Assembly: GCA_017541465.1 (NCBI GenBank)
Contig: JAFXYZ010000068.1
Coordinates: 1 to 64,000, forward strand
DNA length: 64,000 nucleotides
Direction: 5' to 3'
From: a bacterium
GTDB taxonomy: Bacteria; Cyanobacteriota; Vampirovibrionia; Gastranaerophilales; Gastranaerophilaceae
A program made the position numbers and the translations under genes. How positions within the stretch are numbered: the first letter of the stretch is position 1; each line of letters starts with the position of its first letter. The notes under the pieces are model-generated. The model saw only the letters and a list, made by a program, of their open reading frames with translations. It made no database searches and was not told the DNA's origin. Of this stretch, positions 1 through 7,802 are shown one piece after another.

Positions 1-372
1 TAAATCAGCCGTTTTAAGGAACGAAAAACCATTTTTTCGGACAAACAACCCTCCCGCTATTACAGCACCAATAATTGCGCCATGGATAGATAAGCCCCCC
101 TGCCAGACTGCAAATATTTCAAGAGGGTGTCTTAAATAATACCCGAAGTCCATAAGAACGTAATAAAGTCTTGCCCCGACAATTCCGCTGACGACCAAAA
201 CAAGCGACAAATCAATGAGAAAATCTTCGCTATACTCCCTGTAAAAACGTTTTGCAAGGTATTTTACAAGAAATATCCCGCCCAGTATCGCCAGAAACAT
301 AAAAATACCGTACCAGCGAATTTGATAACCAAAAACACCGAAAGCAATTTCACCCGGGGAAGTAAAGACCAT
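1..372 (-). CDS. lgt: Prolipoprotein diacylglyceryl transferase, N-terminal part (cut by window edge)
   Basis: Lgt is the inner-membrane enzyme that moves diacylglyceryl from phosphatidylglycerol onto the lipobox cysteine of prolipoproteins. The visible 124 residues start at the ATG at 372 and run off the left edge. They contain the family segments RWYGIFMFLAILGG, GARLYYVLMD and the hallmark WQGGLSIHGAIIGA, with alternating hydrophobic membrane segments. The TPR lipoprotein gene ends 7 bases upstream, so the two are probably cotranscribed and functionally linked as substrate and modifying enzyme. Identification is firm although the C-terminal half is not in the window. Confidence 0.93.
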   Translation of the reverse strand, partial: MVFTSPGEIAFGVFGYQIRWYGIFMFLAILGGIFLVKYLAKRFYREYSEDFLIDLSLVLVVSGIVGARLYYVLMDFGYYLRHPLEIFAVWQGGLSIHGAIIGAVIAGGLFVRKNGFSFLKTADL

Positions 373-379
373 AAGGCTT

Positions 380-961
380 TTATTCTTCCTCAGTTTCTTC
401 TATATCGGAAAAATCCTCATCGTCATTTTGAACACCTGCGCCCGACTTTTCCGCGCGCTCCTTCAAAATACCCGACAACTGTTCTATCTGATTTTTAATA
501 TCCTCTGCATTGTCCGCCTTAGGAACATTCGCAATATACCTGTTAAATTTATCAACGGCTTCATTAAGGGCATAGTCAAGTTTTTGGTTTTCCTCGGCAC
601 TAAGCCCTTCAGTCTGCTCTTTTTCTGATAATTTATAGGCTACAGAAGCATTTGCAACCCCAAGAGAATAATAAGCATCATTATAATCGGGTTTTAGTTC
701 AATAACTCTGGTAAAAGCAGAGATGGCATCCTCCTGGTTGTCGGCCGCAAGATAGGCAACACCAAGATTATAGTGTGTTTCATAGAGCTCACTGTCCAGG
801 TCAAGACTTGATTTAAGACGGCAGATGGCACTATCTACATCCCCACTGTTGAGATAATCCTGAGCTTTATTATTAAGTTCTTTAATTGCAAAATTACTTA
901 TACAGGCGGTAGAAACTACCGAAACAGCTAATATAGTCATTAAAAGAAGTATTCGCTTCAT
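380..961 (-). CDS. TPR-repeat lipoprotein
   Basis: A 193-residue exported protein. It opens with a basic-hydrophobic signal ending VSVVSTAC, with Cys20 as likely lipidation site (the lipobox STAC is a little non-canonical). It then carries two to three tetratricopeptide repeats, visible around ETHYNLGVAYLAADNQEDA and PDYNDAYYSLGVANAS, a helical region, and a very acidic tail. TPR lipoproteins usually act as scaffolds at the envelope; no specific partner can be read here. The start at 961 has a GGGAGAG site just upstream. An in-frame ATG at 973 also has a possible AAGGA site, so four extra residues are possible. lgt follows directly. Confidence 0.8.
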   Translation of the reverse strand: MKRILLLMTILAVSVVSTACISNFAIKELNNKAQDYLNSGDVDSAICRLKSSLDLDSELYETHYNLGVAYLAADNQEDAISAFTRVIELKPDYNDAYYSLGVANASVAYKLSEKEQTEGLSAEENQKLDYALNEAVDKFNRYIANVPKADNAEDIKNQIEQLSGILKERAEKSGAGVQNDDEDFSDIEETEEE

Positions 962-1009
962 ACTCTCTCCCATTATATCCTTATAAAAGTATAAACAAAT
1001 TATGAAGAT

Positions 1010-1038
1010 TTGGCAATATTTTAAAAATGATATACAAT
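1010..1038 (+). promoter_or_regulatory. Sigma70-type promoter for the zinc-finger/HEAT/ruvX operon
   Basis: TTGGCA at 1010-1015 and TACAAT at 1033-1038 are separated by exactly 17 bases. They sit 29 bases before the ATG at 1068, which has an AAAGGAAA ribosome site. The position in a divergent intergenic region supports a real promoter; it has not been tested. Confidence 0.55.
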
Positions 1039-1067
1039 ATTCGTAGTAGTAAAAGGAAACATTCAAA

Positions 1068-1346
1068 ATGTCAGACAAAGAAAAAGTTGTTTCTCTCAAA
1101 CAGGCAAGAAACAGCGCCAAAAAAACGGAACCTGAAGCAAAAGACAACCATGACAGAGAACCTGTTTACTGCAGCTTCTGCGGTCGTCCGAATACTCAGG
1201 TGGTAAAAATGGTTCAGGGGCCAGGAGTAAATATTTGCTCGGAATGTACTATGATTGCCGTTCAGTATTTGATTTTAGAGGATAAAATGCCCTCAGGTGA
1301 AGCACAAAAAATTCTCGATATTTTTTGGAGTAAACTTTCTAAATGA
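1068..1346 (+). CDS. Free-standing ClpX-type C4 zinc-binding domain protein
   Basis: A 92-residue protein whose C-terminal two thirds match the zinc-binding domain normally found at the N-terminus of the ClpX unfoldase. Cys35-x2-Cys38 (YCSFCGR) and Cys57-x2-Cys60 (ICSEC) form the C4 site, followed by the typical hydrophobic helix. The AAA+ ATPase part of ClpX is absent; the stop codon overlaps the next gene by four bases (ATGA). The first 30 residues are charged and probably disordered. In ClpX this domain dimerises and binds adaptors and substrates, so a regulatory or adaptor role is plausible but is only inference. It leads an operon with a HEAT-like protein, ruvX and a DUF1292 protein. Confidence 0.75.
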   Translation: MSDKEKVVSLKQARNSAKKTEPEAKDNHDREPVYCSFCGRPNTQVVKMVQGPGVNICSECTMIAVQYLILEDKMPSGEAQKILDIFWSKLSK

Positions 1347-2986
1347 GCGAATACAATAAGCTTCAAATACGCGCAAAAGCGCTGTCTGTAATCTCTGAGC
1401 TGCAATATATGCAGCCTGCCGAAAAATGTGTGGTTAAAAAATTAATCGATGAATTAAAAGATATTTCGGATAAAAAGACTCTGTGCGAAATCATGATTAA
1501 TGAAATGATTAAGTATGAAGAGCCCTTCAGCCTTTTGGTCGGAACAGTTATCTCTGAGGTCGCCGACAATGACACTATTGTCGATATTGTAAGCATAATG
1601 CTTCAGTCACAAAAATACAACGACACAGAAAAATACAGGGCAGTCCAGCTTTTAAGGGGTATTTCAAGTGAGCTGAGTTATGAAAGTATTATCGAAAATT
1701 TTGATAACCCAACGGAAATTCTTAATTCTGACACCGCAAAAATGCTCAAAAAAGCGCTCAATAACCCTGAAGCGCAAATTGATTTTATGGATTTCATCTC
1801 TGCTATTTCGGATAAAGATAAAGGATTACTCTTAAACTCTTTTTCTGAAGATTTTGACGGAGACAGTCTGGCTAATATTTTAGCCCCCATAGCATATTCA
1901 AACTTTTCAGAGGATATAATATACAGCGCTCTCGGGCTTATGGGTGATTCAAAATCGTCCTTTGCGCTGTCTCCCCTTAAACACATTGTTGAAACTTCAG
2001 AGGATAAAGACCTTGTTCAGATAGCAAAAAAAGGGCTTGCAAAATTAAAACTGGCAGGCGCAACGGAAGAAAAAGCACATGAACTTCACCTGAAATCCCT
2101 TTCAAAAAGCACTCCCGACAAATGCTATGCCTCAATTCCGGACGGAAGAGGAAACCAGGGACTTATATTTACGAGATTAAAAAACAGCGGAAACTATGAA
2201 TTTGCATCCTTTGTTATTAACAACAGAGAAGGAATTATAGATTCCTTCGGGTTTTATAACGTTGCAATAACAGAGATTTCAAGAATTGTTCAGAGATTTT
2301 TCTGCGGGGAGCAGGAAATTCAGGTTTCCCCCGGGTGTTTAAAATCGCTTCTGAACAGTGCCGTAGAGAAAACAGAAAAAAGAAAAGCTGTTTTTCCTTA
2401 TGAGTTCATCGCCTGGAACAGAAGAACTCTCGACATTTTGCCACTTAAAACAACAATAAAAGAATTTGTTGAGAAGAATATTAAACCTCAAAAACTCTCC
2501 CCGGAAGAAGGTTTAGAGGTTTTAGCAGACAGGACCTTCAGAACCTGGTTCTTTACAACTTCAGACAATAACATTTTCAATGAACTGTGCAACACCTGTT
2601 TTACAAACGAAAATGTTACTCTTGAGATAATTGAAGAAGAGATGAACAGAGTGTTTGACAAAATCTGGACAGAGGAAGAAAAAGAGCTCTGGAGGGAAAA
2701 AATTATTTTGACAAGTTATCTTCTTTTTACAAACGGCAGAGAAGAAGTGGCGCAAAGGCTTTTGGGAATAATACAAGATGATGAGGTTTTCAGAAATATT
2801 CAGTATTCAATTTTAAAAAGAAGTCTTCACAACCACATCTTCAGCCTTATAGAGTTTGAAAAAGAGCTCGCTGAGACTACAAACATTTTCAGAAAAAACC
2901 AGAAGAGCGAAAATAAATATATTTCCTCCGAAAAACTCTCAGTGCTTGATTTAGCTATACAAAAGAAATGGATAGAAAATGAATAG
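1343..2986 (+). CDS. HEAT-like helical repeat protein of unknown function
   Basis: A 547-residue soluble protein with no signal peptide or membrane segment. The first 240 residues are regular pairs of amphipathic helices of HEAT/ARM character, for example IIYSALGLMGDSKSSFALSP and DLVQIAKKGLAKLKLA. The rest is mixed alpha/beta with no motif I recognise. It overlaps the zinc-finger gene by four bases and ruvX by eight, so translation of the three is probably coupled. HEAT repeats usually bind other proteins, and coupling to a ClpX-type zinc domain suggests the two proteins may work together; this is inference from layout only. Confidence 0.7.
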   Translation: MSEYNKLQIRAKALSVISELQYMQPAEKCVVKKLIDELKDISDKKTLCEIMINEMIKYEEPFSLLVGTVISEVADNDTIVDIVSIMLQSQKYNDTEKYRAVQLLRGISSELSYESIIENFDNPTEILNSDTAKMLKKALNNPEAQIDFMDFISAISDKDKGLLLNSFSEDFDGDSLANILAPIAYSNFSEDIIYSALGLMGDSKSSFALSPLKHIVETSEDKDLVQIAKKGLAKLKLAGATEEKAHELHLKSLSKSTPDKCYASIPDGRGNQGLIFTRLKNSGNYEFASFVINNREGIIDSFGFYNVAITEISRIVQRFFCGEQEIQVSPGCLKSLLNSAVEKTEKRKAVFPYEFIAWNRRTLDILPLKTTIKEFVEKNIKPQKLSPEEGLEVLADRTFRTWFFTTSDNNIFNELCNTCFTNENVTLEIIEEEMNRVFDKIWTEEEKELWREKIILTSYLLFTNGREEVAQRLLGIIQDDEVFRNIQYSILKRSLHNHIFSLIEFEKELAETTNIFRKNQKSENKYISSEKLSVLDLAIQKKWIENE

Positions 2987-3380
2987 AATTTTAGGGCTTG
3001 ATGTCGGAACAAAAAGAATAGGTGTTTCCCTAAGTGATGCCTTGGGAATAACCGCGCAGCCGCTGAAGGCAATTGCGCGCACACCCGAAGATAAAGCCAT
3101 AGAAGAAATTAAGCAGATATGCAAAGCAAATTCCATTCAGACAATTGTGATAGGACTTCCAAAAAATATGGATAACACAATAGGTGCGCAGGCTCAGGAC
3201 TGTATTGATTTTTCAAAGAATTTCAGCGAGTTTGAGGTTATATTTGAAGATGAGCGCCTGACAAGCCGCCAGGCAGAATATATCCTTCAGCAGACAGGAA
3301 CAAAATACACAAAAAACAAAGAGTTAGTTGATATAAAAAGCGCATGCATTATTTTGCAGCAGTATTTAGACAGAAAGTGA
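2979..3380 (+). CDS. ruvX: Putative pre-16S rRNA nuclease / Holliday-junction-resolvase-like (YqgF/RuvX)
   Basis: 133 residues, the usual length. The RNase H-like fold is marked by the opening LGLDVGTKRIGVSLSD with the first catalytic Asp, by EDERLTSRQAE, and by DIKSACIILQQYLD near the C-terminus, which supplies the last acidic residue. YqgF/RuvX family proteins trim the 5-prime end of 16S rRNA precursor in E. coli and resemble RuvC resolvases. The start codon lies eight bases inside the HEAT-like gene. A DUF1292 gene follows after six bases, the same pairing seen in Firmicutes (yrrK-yrzB). Confidence 0.92.
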   Translation: MNRILGLDVGTKRIGVSLSDALGITAQPLKAIARTPEDKAIEEIKQICKANSIQTIVIGLPKNMDNTIGAQAQDCIDFSKNFSEFEVIFEDERLTSRQAEYILQQTGTKYTKNKELVDIKSACIILQQYLDRK

Positions 3381-3386
3381 GACATT

Positions 3387-3656
3387 ATGAGCGAATCAAA
3401 TTATGTTGAAACCTTTGACGAAGAGGGCAATCCCGTAACCTTTGAATTAATCGACATCATTGAAGTTGATGACATCGAATATGCTCTTCTTCTTCCCGTT
3501 GATTCAGAATCAACCGAAACGGCAGAAGACGAGGTAGAGGTTATGAGAATAAAACGCTCGGGCGATGAAATCGAATTTGAAACCATCGATGATGAAGAGG
3601 AATTTAACAGAGTCGCCGACTATATCCAGCAGGTTGAAGACGAGATGGACGACTAA
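3387..3656 (+). CDS. DUF1292 (YrzB-like) small acidic protein
   Basis: An 89-residue, strongly acidic cytosolic protein. The pattern TFDEEGNPVTFELIDIIEVD followed by YALLLPV and a later VMRIKR strand is the DUF1292 signature (YrzB in Bacillus). The function of the family is unknown. It sits six bases after ruvX, a conserved neighbourhood in other phyla, and closes this operon; the GH13 gene on the opposite strand overlaps its last four bases. Confidence 0.85.
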   Translation: MSESNYVETFDEEGNPVTFELIDIIEVDDIEYALLLPVDSESTETAEDEVEVMRIKRSGDEIEFETIDDEEEFNRVADYIQQVEDEMDD

Positions 3657-5719
3657 TCGAGGTTATCTATTCTCTTAAACATTATAAAACCGTATTTTGG
3701 GAGGGAAATATAATTGTATTTCCCTTCTAAAACATCTCCGTTCAGGTATTTTCCTTCCCCGAAATATTTCGTTTCATCGCTGTTGAGGACTTCAAGCCAG
3801 AGCCCTTCAGGAAAACTTATTCCGTAGTTCTTTTCATACCTGTTTTGAGAAAAATTTGAAATAGTAAAAATTTCATTATCACCGCTTACAGAGTGGATTG
3901 CATGGAGTTTTGAGAGAGGATGCACTGTCGTTTTTTCGATTTTGCCGACAGTCAAAGCATCATTTTCCTCGCAAAACCCGTTCAGTGCCTTCATAAACAA
4001 AGAAACCGACTCAAAAATGTGTTTATGGGCTTCATCAAAAATATTCTCGGACATCTTTGAGGTCAAAAACGCATCAAGCCCGGGCTCATAACCTTTTGAT
4101 TCAAGACATTTTTCACGCCCTATCGAAAATTTTCTGAAGAATTTAAAATAGGAATAATTTATACTCTCTTCCCCCTGAAAAATCATCTTCGGCCCCGGTA
4201 CGGAATAGACCTTCGCTATTGCCAGCTTGATTTTCTGAACGGAGTCAATATAAAACTCGTTTATTTTATCAATATCGGTTGTGCAGTTTAAAGAACTCAG
4301 AAACCCCTGTTTTTCATGGTCATCCATTTTAGCCCACTCGCCTTTTGAAATGGTTTCGATGAGTTTTTGACCTCTGTGGGCAAGAGTTGAGGGTTCAAGT
4401 TCCTTATCATACCTTAAATATTGGCAGAAAATTTTTGTCAAAAGTCTTGTGCCATCGATATTTCCGATTTCATCGTGGCTCATCGGGTACTTAACTCTGT
4501 GCTTTGAATTTATGCAGGCCTTATCAAGTGCCTCCATTGAACAGGTATAACCTTCCCATTTTCCCAAAATTGCCGCAGCTATTTGTTTATGAAACGGAAA
4601 ATCCCATTCACTATCAAACCCGATTGAAGACAGGTGAACTCTGTTATCTGAAACCTTTGAGATAAAAGACTTATGGTTGTTTTCATTTTCCTTCTGCTCT
4701 TTTATATCAAACTTTTTGGTTACTCGCTCATCATTGTCTCTTCCATCCTCAGCAATTAAAAAAGAATGAGGAGAATAATACTGAACCTCTGCCGCCATCT
4801 GCTTCATAGTAAAATCAGATTCCATAAACTTAGTCATATCAACTCTTAAACCGTCACAGTGGTAGTTAATAAGCCAGTTTAAAGCGGTATTGACGATATA
4901 TTCCCTGACGTGATAATTATATTTATTTTCAAAATTGAACTTATACCCGAACATATTGCACCCTGAAATATAAGGTCCTGTTTCCTGCAACTGCGCTACG
5001 TCAGGTCCTAAGTGGTTCGGAACAATATCCATAATAACATTGAGTTCTAGTTTATGGGCATAATCTATAAGGGTTTTGAGGTCATCGGGAGTGCCGTAAG
5101 TGTGGTTTGGCGCAAATTTATCCACCCCGTCATAGCCCCAGTTGAAGGAATAAGTATTTTCAACGGGCATAAGTTCAATTGCGTTGAAACCGAGGTTTTT
5201 AATACCCTTTAGTTTATCTTTAGCACTTAAAAAAGTTCCTTCCTTTGTCAGAGTGCCGATATGAAGTTCATATATAGAAAGTTTTTCAACGGGTTTAAGG
5301 TTATTATTTTTATCAGATAGCCTGCTAACCCTGTTTTTATTCTTTCCGCTCTGCCAGTTTTCGTCATGCCATCTGAATTTATTGTGGTCATATATTATTG
5401 ACCACCTGAAATATGTATCCTGCCACATTGAATAAGGATCTTTTACGGTCAAGACCTCGCCGTCATCAAAGGTTAGCTGAAATCTGTATCTGACGGGCCT
5501 GCCCTTCGGTGTCAGATTTTTAACGACTGTCTCAAAAATTCCTTTGCCCTTATTTTCCATCGGGAGTGATAAAATACTTGATTTTTGGAAATTGAGCTGG
5601 AGGTCAACAGATTTTACCGTTTCAAACGTAAAGAGAGAAAACTCTGCGTCGCCGTTTTCTCTGACATAAGCCCCTTTTAATCTGCTCTTTGCTTCAAGTA
5701 TTTTTTCTTCTTCGTTCAT
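3653..5719 (-). CDS. GH13 alpha-glucan enzyme (branching enzyme / TreZ-like)
   Basis: 688 residues. An N-terminal beta-sandwich of CBM48 type spans about 15-100. The (beta/alpha)8 catalytic domain starts near SIYELHIGTLTKEGTF (149-164). The GH13 signature regions are intact: DIVPNHLG (231-238), GLRVDM with nucleophile Asp294, IAED with acid/base Glu324, and MSHDE with His415-Asp416. The enzyme should act on alpha-1,4-glucans in the cytosol, either as a 1,4-alpha-glucan branching enzyme or a maltooligosyltrehalose trehalohydrolase relative. The YELHIGT motif leans to the latter, but no treY is present here, so the exact reaction is left open. It is divergent from ribF and has no clear ribosome site. 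Confidence 0.85.
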   Translation of the reverse strand: MNEEEKILEAKSRLKGAYVRENGDAEFSLFTFETVKSVDLQLNFQKSSILSLPMENKGKGIFETVVKNLTPKGRPVRYRFQLTFDDGEVLTVKDPYSMWQDTYFRWSIIYDHNKFRWHDENWQSGKNKNRVSRLSDKNNNLKPVEKLSIYELHIGTLTKEGTFLSAKDKLKGIKNLGFNAIELMPVENTYSFNWGYDGVDKFAPNHTYGTPDDLKTLIDYAHKLELNVIMDIVPNHLGPDVAQLQETGPYISGCNMFGYKFNFENKYNYHVREYIVNTALNWLINYHCDGLRVDMTKFMESDFTMKQMAAEVQYYSPHSFLIAEDGRDNDERVTKKFDIKEQKENENNHKSFISKVSDNRVHLSSIGFDSEWDFPFHKQIAAAILGKWEGYTCSMEALDKACINSKHRVKYPMSHDEIGNIDGTRLLTKIFCQYLRYDKELEPSTLAHRGQKLIETISKGEWAKMDDHEKQGFLSSLNCTTDIDKINEFYIDSVQKIKLAIAKVYSVPGPKMIFQGEESINYSYFKFFRKFSIGREKCLESKGYEPGLDAFLTSKMSENIFDEAHKHIFESVSLFMKALNGFCEENDALTVGKIEKTTVHPLSKLHAIHSVSGDNEIFTISNFSQNRYEKNYGISFPEGLWLEVLNSDETKYFGEGKYLNGDVLEGKYNYISLPKYGFIMFKRIDNLD

Positions 5720-5773
5720 AATTTTATTTTATCAAAAATTAAAAAAAATGTAGAGCGAATATTGGTTTTTATA

Positions 5774-5786
5774 TATAATAGTTTTT
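5774..5786 (+). promoter_or_regulatory. TATAAT box immediately before ribF (possible leaderless start)
   Basis: TATAAT at 5774-5779 is only seven bases before the ribF ATG and there is no purine-rich ribosome site in between. Transcription would then start at or next to the ATG. No good -35 hexamer is visible. Confidence 0.4.
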
Positions 5787-6704
5787 ATGGAAGTCTTTAA
5801 CGAACTAAAAACATCCCCCCATATTTCGCTCGCACTCGGGTTCTTTGACGGAATACACGAGGGACATCAGGTTGTTATAAAAAACGCGATAAACATAGCA
5901 AAAAAAGAGGGCACAAAATCTGCAATACTGATGTTCAGAGAGCATCCGATGAAATTTATTACGGGCGCAAAAACAAAAAATATTTTATATATTGAGGATA
6001 AACTCTCGTATCTTGAGAAAATCGGGGTGGATGAGGTCTATTTAATGGACTTTCCCTCTTATGAAAACCTGAGCGCCGAAGAGTATATTAAAGATGTTCT
6101 TATTAAATACTTTTCCCCGATAGCAATTACAACAGGCTTCAACCACAGCTTCGGAAAAAACAAAACGGGTACGCCTGCTTTACTAAGAGAGCTTCAGTCA
6201 AAATACAATTACAAATACTTTGAAATACCTCCGATTACCTGCTCTCAGAGTGTAATAAGCAGTTCTGCCGTAAAGAAAGCAATAGAAGAAGGGAATGTAT
6301 TTTTTGCTCATTCACTTCTCGGGTACAAGTTTTTTATAAAGTCAAAAGTCATAGAGGGAGCACATATCGCCTCGACATTAGGTTTCCCCTCGGCAAATAT
6401 AAATTACCCCGAAAATATAGTTGAAATCCCTTACGGTGTTTATTACGTTATCGTTGAATACAAGGGAGAAAAATATAACGGAATTTTGAACCATTCAAAA
6501 TCGCCATCTCTGTTCCCGACAAATAAACCCAAAACAGAAGTGCATATAATTGATTTTGACAAAAATATTTACGGAGAGGAAATCAAAGTTTCGTTTGTGA
6601 CAAAAATCAGAAACGAACTGAGTTTTGAGAGCAAAGAAAAACTATCCGCCCAACTGCTCCGCGACAAAGCATTCGTTGAAATTTACAAGTATTATGTTAA
6701 TTAA
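5787..6704 (+). CDS. ribF: Bifunctional riboflavin kinase / FAD synthetase
   Basis: 305 residues, standard length. The N-terminal FMN adenylyltransferase domain shows the nucleotidyltransferase motif LGFFDGIHEGHQ (about 18-29) and an SS region (VISSSAVKKAIEEGN). The C-terminal riboflavin kinase domain shows TLGFPSANINYP, the family's GxPTAN-like motif, and YYVIVEYKGEKYNGI. It phosphorylates riboflavin to FMN and adenylates it to FAD. ribH lies 2.4 kb downstream on the same strand but separated by other genes. Confidence 0.95.
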   Translation: MEVFNELKTSPHISLALGFFDGIHEGHQVVIKNAINIAKKEGTKSAILMFREHPMKFITGAKTKNILYIEDKLSYLEKIGVDEVYLMDFPSYENLSAEEYIKDVLIKYFSPIAITTGFNHSFGKNKTGTPALLRELQSKYNYKYFEIPPITCSQSVISSSAVKKAIEEGNVFFAHSLLGYKFFIKSKVIEGAHIASTLGFPSANINYPENIVEIPYGVYYVIVEYKGEKYNGILNHSKSPSLFPTNKPKTEVHIIDFDKNIYGEEIKVSFVTKIRNELSFESKEKLSAQLLRDKAFVEIYKYYVN

Positions 6705-6718
6705 GGATAGATAATATA

Positions 6719-6746
6719 AATGGTGCAAACGTTTTTTTGCACCATT
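6719..6746. repeat. GTGCAA-type palindrome after ribF
   Basis: An 11-bp perfect inverted repeat AATGGTGCAAA / TTTGCACCATT with a short T-rich loop. The same GGTGCAA..TTGCACC core recurs at 13916, 42897 and 58234. It lies 14 bases after the ribF stop, so it may also end transcription. Confidence 0.6.
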
Positions 6747-6824
6747 AAAAAATTTCTATTTATTTTGTATATTCGCAAATACACTATTTTAAATTCAGTA
6801 AGTTAGGCTTTCTTATCCCCAAAA

Positions 6825-7577
6825 TTACCACGGATAATCGTCTTTAATCTGCCAGCTGTCTAACATAATCAATGCCAAACAACCATCGCCTTGCTGATTT
6901 TTATGGCACATGCTATCACTATTTGAAACCAAACTTGCTCTATTTTGGTCAAAATATCTTGGAACTAATTTTCCGTTTAATTGAGGAAATATACAATCAA
7001 TCATGTAATTAAAACCAAAAATATCTCGTCCTTGTTTATTTGGCTTCTTTTGACCATTTATGTCAACAAATATATTTGCCATTTTTTTATGGCCTGATGA
7101 AGAAAGATTTTGTCTTGCATTTACTGCAACTAAAGTACCATCAGATAAATAAAATCTATGGTAAGAATTATCAATATTTCTGCCTGTTGAACCATTAAGA
7201 TTGTTGTACTCAAATTTGCACTCATTAGTAGTTTGTAGTCCACAATCTTTTGCAATGCTTAAATATGGAAGCATATATTTTTTTGTAAAATATTGCGATG
7301 CTTCTCCCGTAACACCATCCATCATTTCCCAAGTTTTAATATCTCCATATTCAGCAACAGCTTTATAAGTTGTTTGAGAAAGAGTTGAATAAACCTTCTT
7401 TAACCTTGTAACTGTTTCTTCTTTTTGATGTTTGATAATTAAAGTCGGAACAGTAATAGCGGCAATAACACCAATGATAACAAGAGTTATCAACACTTCT
7501 GCAAGAGTAAAACCTTCTAATGTTTTACGACTGTAGGGGGGGGTAGTAAGAACTAAATCATTTTTTCTAATAATCAT
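6825..7577 (-). CDS. Type IV pilin-like protein A (DDYPW subfamily) with poly-C leader tract
   Basis: About 250 residues. A class III (prepilin-type) leader ends at Gly22, followed by FTLAEVLITLVIIGVIAA with Glu5, the classic substrate of prepilin peptidase PilD, and an N-terminal hydrophobic helix. The globular part has FYLSDGT, DINGQKKPNKQGRDIFGFNY, two Cys near the end (a possible disulfide loop) and the terminus WQIKDDYPW. I place the start at 7577 because GAAAGAGAGAA lies just before it, the same site as in pilin D; an ATG at 7595 is possible. Leader residues Thr12-Pro13-Pro14 are encoded by a run of eight C. No pilus assembly genes are nearby. Confidence 0.85.
   Translation of the reverse strand: MIIRKNDLVLTTPPYSRKTLEGFTLAEVLITLVIIGVIAAITVPTLIIKHQKEETVTRLKKVYSTLSQTTYKAVAEYGDIKTWEMMDGVTGEASQYFTKKYMLPYLSIAKDCGLQTTNECKFEYNNLNGSTGRNIDNSYHRFYLSDGTLVAVNARQNLSSSGHKKMANIFVDINGQKKPNKQGRDIFGFNYMIDCIFPQLNGKLVPRYFDQNRASLVSNSDSMCHKNQQGDGCLALIMLDSWQIKDDYPW
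7536..7543 (-). repeat. Homopolymer C8 tract in pilin A leader
   Basis: Eight C on the coding strand, read ACC CCC CCC TAC (Thr-Pro-Pro-Tyr), eight codons before the FTLAEV segment. A gain or loss of one base would shift the frame before the mature protein. Four other pilin genes have a matching tract. Confidence 0.9.
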
Positions 7578-7603
7578 AATATTTCTCTCTTTCATATCTA
7601 CTA

Positions 7604-7628
7604 CTTAAAATATATTACCACATTTTTC
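7604..7628 (-). promoter_or_regulatory. Conserved AT-rich upstream motif of pilin A
   Basis: On the minus strand this reads AAAATGTGGTAATATATTTT. The block resembles the upstream sequences of the other pilin genes, which show AATATGGTATTATAAATAT or a close variant and probably contain the -10 element. It lies about 30-50 bases before the start codon. Confidence 0.4.
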
Positions 7629-7663
7629 AAATTTTTAACATTGTTTTTTTACGAACGTGCAAA

Positions 7664-7698
7664 ACCCTCTCCCCTACCCCCTCTCCCCGGGAGAGGGG
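7664..7698. repeat. CCCTCTCC/GGAGAGGG palindromic repeat
   Basis: An intergenic inverted repeat with core CCCTCTCCCCGGGAGAGGG preceded by ACCCTCTCCCCTACC. It belongs to a family with at least nine copies in this window, all intergenic. Confidence 0.7.
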
Positions 7699-7802
7699 AA
7701 TAATTTTTCCATGTCAATTTTTTCTCTGAAAATTACTTATATAAGTTAGAGAGATTTTCTATCTGATTTTTATGAGAGTAAAACAATTTAAGAGGGACAT
7801 TT

